Source: Hyphomicrobiales bacterium (GTDB lineage Bacteria > Pseudomonadota > Alphaproteobacteria > Rhizobiales > Beijerinckiaceae). From it: a DNA stretch of 64,000 bases. Every line of letters begins with the position of its first letter. The first letter of the stretch is position 1. The notes below the pieces were generated by a model. It was not told the DNA's origin. It worked only from the letters and a program-made list of their open reading frames with translations, and ran no database searches. Where the stretch lies: positions 50,796-114,795 of the forward strand of contig UBZM01000050.1 in NCBI GenBank assembly GCA_900470095.1, written 5' to 3'. Below are positions 60,976 through 64,000 of the stretch, one piece after another. Both the position numbers and the translations under genes were made by a program.

Positions 60976-61234
60976 TGATGATCCACAGTTGGGCCGCTCC
61001 TCATCGAAATCAAAATATGCCGAAGTCGATATGATCTATACATTTGAATAGAGTGAATTGTCTTCGAGCGTATTGATCGTCGTTTCAGGAAGATGAAAAA
61101 TAAATACGCCTCGAAAACCTGACGATCATACCGATATCGTCGCCGATTTGAGGTCGAAGTATCGGGGTTTCATGTCGAATCGAGCGCCCTGAGCATTTCG
61201 GTCCGCAACCAGTAACTGCGCCCTGGAGGCGCCA
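60976..61234. promoter_or_regulatory. A/T-rich divergent promoter region between the SDR and hydrolase genes
   Basis: The ~260 bp between the two divergent genes are clearly more A/T-rich than the surroundings (60995-61130), with ATATGATCTATACATTTG and AAAAATAAATACG. It must hold both promoters. No perfect palindrome is seen and no regulator gene is adjacent. Confidence 0.45.
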
Positions 61235-62218
61235 ATGCCCAACAAAGCACTATCCAGTTCCACCGACCTCAGTCGGCGGGACCTCCTTTGCGGCGGCGCC
61301 GGCATAGCGGCGGTTGGCACGCTTCCGCTCCAGTCCTCCGCGCAGCCCGCCACCGTTTCCCCTCGCAATAGCAAAAGGAGCCGACGCATGAATTACGTTA
61401 CAACGCGGGATGGCGTTGAGATTTTTTACAAGGACTGGGGCCCGAAATCGGCCCAGCCACTCGTCTTTCACCATGGCTGGCCGCTCAGCTCGGACGACTG
61501 GGACGCCCAGATGCTGTTCTTTCTGGCGCAAGGCTTCCGGGTCGTCGCTCACGACCGGCGCGGACACGGCCGTTCGAGCCAGGTCAGCGAGGGACATGAT
61601 ATGGACCACTACGCGGCCGACGCCGCGGCCGTCGTCGAACATCTCGACCTACGCAACGCGGTGCATATTGGACACTCCACCGGAGGCGGCGAGGCCACGC
61701 GCTACGTCGCGCGCCATGGCAGGAGCCGTGCCGCTAAGCTCGTTCTCATCGGCGCAGTCCCGCCGATCATGGTCAAGACCGAGCGGAACCCCGGCGGCCT
61801 GCCGATCGAAGTCTTCGATGGCCTTCGGAAGAGTCTCGCTGCCAATCGCAGCAAGTTCTACACCGATCTCGCAGCGGGGCCGTTCTACGGGTTCAATCGC
61901 GCTGGGGTCGAGACGGATGCCAGCGTCGTCCAGAACTGGTGGCGCCAGGGCATGATGGGAGCCGCCAAGGCTCACTACGAGGGCATCAAGGCCTTCTCCG
62001 AGACCGATTTCACCGAGGATCTCAAGGTCATCGAGGTTCCGGCTCTCGTCATGCATGGCGATGACGATCAGATCGTCCCGATCGGCGACAGCGCTCCGCT
62101 CTCGGCCAAGCTCCTGAAAAGGGCGACCCTGACGATCTACAACAAGTTCCCGCACGGCATGGCGACCATCCATGCGGATACGATCAACAGGGACATTCTT
62201 GCCTTCGTCCGAGGGTGA
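61235..62218 (+). CDS. Alpha/beta hydrolase (non-haem haloperoxidase/arylesterase type) with Tat leader
   Basis: A 327-residue hydrolase. A twin-arginine leader (SRRDLLCGGAGIAAVGTLPL, residues 13-32) precedes the enzyme, which begins at residue 52 (MNYVTTRDGVEIFYKDWG). The triad is visible as GHSTGGGE (Ser148), DDDQIVP (Asp) and the His in FPHGMATIH; the oxyanion phrase is FHHGWPLSSDDW. This is the cofactor-free chloroperoxidase/arylesterase group. ATG 61235 follows TGGAGG, but ATG 61388 (residue 52) also follows AAGGAG, so cytoplasmic and exported forms may both be made. Substrate unknown. Confidence 0.92.
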   Translation: MPNKALSSSTDLSRRDLLCGGAGIAAVGTLPLQSSAQPATVSPRNSKRSRRMNYVTTRDGVEIFYKDWGPKSAQPLVFHHGWPLSSDDWDAQMLFFLAQGFRVVAHDRRGHGRSSQVSEGHDMDHYAADAAAVVEHLDLRNAVHIGHSTGGGEATRYVARHGRSRAAKLVLIGAVPPIMVKTERNPGGLPIEVFDGLRKSLAANRSKFYTDLAAGPFYGFNRAGVETDASVVQNWWRQGMMGAAKAHYEGIKAFSETDFTEDLKVIEVPALVMHGDDDQIVPIGDSAPLSAKLLKRATLTIYNKFPHGMATIHADTINRDILAFVRG

Positions 62219-62389
62219 CGCTCGCAGACGAGGCGGCGAATGAGGCCGCCTCGTCAGGTTTGCAGTCCACCGATCAGGTTCGACGGCTCGGACGCTGGTT
62301 GGTCAGTCATCGCATAGCGAAGCTGCGGCCTTCGAACCGACCGTTCGCTGACGACTCCTGGAATCCGTCACTCGAGGCCCTTGAAAGCC

Positions 62390-63043
62390 ATGTCAGATAT
62401 CCAAAAGGACCGTCGAATTCTGGCCGGCGTTTCCGTGCCGGACACCGAACTTGTGGCCAGCGCTCTCGCTTATGCGCGCCGGGCCTGCGAGCCCTACCTG
62501 TACAACCACGTTGTCCGTTCCTGGCTTTTCGCGGCTCGGCTGGGGCAGCTTCGGAATATTCATCACGACGAGGAAGTCGTCGCGGTCGGGACGCTCCTGC
62601 ACGATGTCACGCTGAATGAGCGCTTCAACGGGCCGCGCCGGTTCGAAGTCGAAGGCGCCGATCTCGCGCGAGGCTTTGCCCGTCAGAGCGGTCTCGACGA
62701 GCGCCGCGCCCAGTTGATCTGGGACAGCGTCGCCCTCAACTCGACGCCGTCGATCGGCCTGTACAAGGAGGCTGAGGTTGCGCTCTGCACGGCGGGCATC
62801 TGCCTCGATGTCGTCGGGCTGCAATACGACGCGCTCCCGCCGGACGAGGTCCAGCAGATCCTCCTGGCCTATCCGAGGCTCGGGATGAAGCGGCTGATGA
62901 CGCAGTGCTTCTGCCACATCGCCAGAACCCGCCCTGAAACCAGCTACGACAATTTCGTGCGTGATTTCGGCGAGCGGCTCGTCGCAGGCTACCGCGCGCC
63001 GTCATCGGTCGATTTTGTCGAGCGCGCGCCGTTCGACGAGTGA
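62390..63043 (+). CDS. HD-domain phosphohydrolase-like protein
   Basis: A 217-residue HD-domain protein. The metal series is visible: His40 in YLYNHVVRSWLFAARL, the HD doublet His71-Asp72 in GTLLHDVTLN and later acidic residues (VEGADLARGF). The pattern 'H...R...(x20)...LLHD' is close to the cyanamide-hydratase-like/metal-dependent phosphohydrolase group. It has no nucleotide-binding extension. ATG 62390 is preferred over TTG 62381. It lies ~170 bp after the hydrolase gene and ~40 bp before the second NmrA-like gene, probably one operon with the latter. Confidence 0.9.
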   Translation: MSDIQKDRRILAGVSVPDTELVASALAYARRACEPYLYNHVVRSWLFAARLGQLRNIHHDEEVVAVGTLLHDVTLNERFNGPRRFEVEGADLARGFARQSGLDERRAQLIWDSVALNSTPSIGLYKEAEVALCTAGICLDVVGLQYDALPPDEVQQILLAYPRLGMKRLMTQCFCHIARTRPETSYDNFVRDFGERLVAGYRAPSSVDFVERAPFDE

Positions 63044-63085
63044 CATGCTTCCGGGCAGGGAACGAGGCTATCAAGGAGACGGCGG

Positions 63086-63856
63086 ATGAAGATCGTTGTG
63101 GTAGGCGGGACCGGCATGATCGGGTCCAAGCTCGTCGATGCGTTGGCCGGCCGTAGTCTCGAAATCGAAATCGCCTCGCCATCGCGCGGCGTCGATACGG
63201 TCACCGGAGAAGGCCTGGCCGAGGCGCTGTCCGGCGCGCGGGTAGTCGTGGACGTTTCCAACTCTCCAACCTTCGATCAGGACGTCGCTCTTGCTTTCTT
63301 CGAGGCCTCCGGACGGAACCTGCTCGCTGCCGAGGAGGTCGCCGGCGTCGAGCATCACGTCGTTCTCTCTGCCGTCGGGACCGATCGGCTGCCCGACAGC
63401 GGGTATTTCCGGGCCAAGATGATGCAGGAAGTGATGGTGAGAAGCGCAAACGTACCCTACACGATCGTGAGGTCGACGCCCTTCTTTGAATACATCAACG
63501 GAATCGTCGAGACAGCCGCGCAAGGAGATGCGCTTCGCATTTCGCCGGCCCTCATCCAGCCCATCGCAGGCGACGATGTCGCGCTGGCGCTGCGAGATGT
63601 CGTCCTAGGGCGCGCGCAGAACCGCGAGCTGGAGATCGTGGGGCCGGATCGTTTCCGTCTCGACGACCTCGCCCGGCAGATACTGACCGCGAACGAGGAT
63701 CCGCGCCCGATCATTGCCGATCGCCAAGCGCTCTATTTCGGCGCGGTGCTGCGTGACGACAGTCTCATTCCGAGTGGTCATCCACGCTGTGCGCAAACGC
63801 GGTTCGAGGACTGGCTTCGGCTTTACGTGGCCCAGTCTCTCGCCCCAGCCAACTGA
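63086..63856 (+). CDS. NmrA-like NAD(P)-binding protein (SDR family), copy 2
   Basis: A 256-residue paralogue of the protein encoded at 52969. The two share MKIV(V/I)(V/I)GGTG(M/L)IGSK, GV(D/N)T(V/I)TGEGLA, V(D/I)(V/D)(S/A)NSP(T/S)F, EVAGVEHHVVLSAVGTDRLP, DSGYFRAK and the closing W(L/F). The RAK element replaces the SDR YxxxK. It follows AAGGAG at ATG 63086. With the HD gene upstream it forms a small operon. Function is unknown; a redox or quinone-reductase-like role is likely. Confidence 0.9.
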   Translation: MKIVVVGGTGMIGSKLVDALAGRSLEIEIASPSRGVDTVTGEGLAEALSGARVVVDVSNSPTFDQDVALAFFEASGRNLLAAEEVAGVEHHVVLSAVGTDRLPDSGYFRAKMMQEVMVRSANVPYTIVRSTPFFEYINGIVETAAQGDALRISPALIQPIAGDDVALALRDVVLGRAQNRELEIVGPDRFRLDDLARQILTANEDPRPIIADRQALYFGAVLRDDSLIPSGHPRCAQTRFEDWLRLYVAQSLAPAN

Positions 63857-64000
63857 GGCCTCCGACAGCACCCGCCTCGCCGCTGAATATCGATCTGAAC
63901 CGCCGGGAAGCGGACGTTCCGAACGTCAGCGATGGGCCAAACTTCGATCGCCGCCCCAATGGGCGGCGAATGACCGACTTGGGTCGATTGCGTTGAAGAA

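Noticed and set aside
1..64000. tRNA, rRNA and CRISPR searches by eye
   Set aside because: No cloverleaf with TTCGAATCC-type T-arm, no rRNA signature and no regularly spaced direct repeats were seen.

Overview
The window reads as chromosomal DNA of a high-G+C alphaproteobacterium of the Hyphomicrobiales (Rhizobiales), most reminiscent of Bosea or a close relative. This is inferred from gene content and style: an AccD that has kept one of the usual zinc-ribbon cysteines, Bug/TctC-type solute-binding proteins, PAS-rich FixL/FixJ-like signalling, tandem DUF1254 proteins, and mosaic palindromic intergenic repeats like the RIME elements of rhizobia. I saw no rRNA, tRNA, CRISPR array, phage module or replication origin. 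Names rest on motifs read by eye; no database search was made.

Layout. 0-9 kb: the 3' end of a chemoreceptor, a Gly/Tyr-rich exported protein, a PhyH-type dioxygenase, an isolated accD, a gutted IS5 transposase, a CBS-less KpsF/GutQ isomerase, a coupled exported-protein/OmpA pair and an M20 peptidase. 9-19 kb: two consecutive DUF1254/DUF1214 exported proteins, a tandem GNAT acetyltransferase and the conserved prkA-yeaH-spoVR stress triad. 19-26 kb: a TlpA thioredoxin divergent from an Lgt-like/thioredoxin fusion, IS5 remnants around an exported SnoaL-like protein, an ArsR-SRPBCC-VOC cassette and a membrane protein. 26-36 kb: a GGDEF protein with duplicated sensor domains, an MFS protein, a membrane-anchored cytochrome c, a TetR/prolyl-oligopeptidase pair with a large palindromic operator, and an arylsulfatase. 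36-41 kb: a CBS protein and a GntR-controlled catabolic operon (IlvD/Edd dehydratase, Bug binding protein, 3-hydroxyacyl-CoA-dehydrogenase-like enzyme). 41-49 kb: an uncharacterised polytopic protein beside a graveyard of IS3 fragments, an outer-membrane MetA-pathway-like protein, an EAL remnant, a YCII protein, an MFS exporter and an AbgB-like amidohydrolase. 49-64 kb: small membrane proteins and a run of single-domain enzymes (alpha/beta hydrolases, metallo-beta-lactamase, two NmrA-like reductases, cupin, SDR, HD), with an MscS channel and a four-gene two-component locus (five-PAS histidine kinase plus three response regulators).

How it fits together. Much of the window looks like environmental accessory metabolism under local one-gene regulators, several with visible operators (ArsR at 23805, TetR at 32760, GntR at 40480). 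A second theme is genome wear: beside IS5 and IS3 remnants there are scraps of ordinary genes whose intact parents lie in the same window. A 215-bp piece of the M20 peptidase is joined to the 3' end of the GNAT gene at 18951-19232, and the last ~200 bp of the 3-hydroxyacyl-CoA dehydrogenase gene recurs at 32918-33121. A structured ~92-bp repeat occurs twice (5102 and 25958). I found no clear self-contained novel defence or mobile system; the best leads are the gene scraps, the structured repeat, the PAS-kinase/three-regulator locus, the TetR-peptidase pair and the 405-residue membrane protein.
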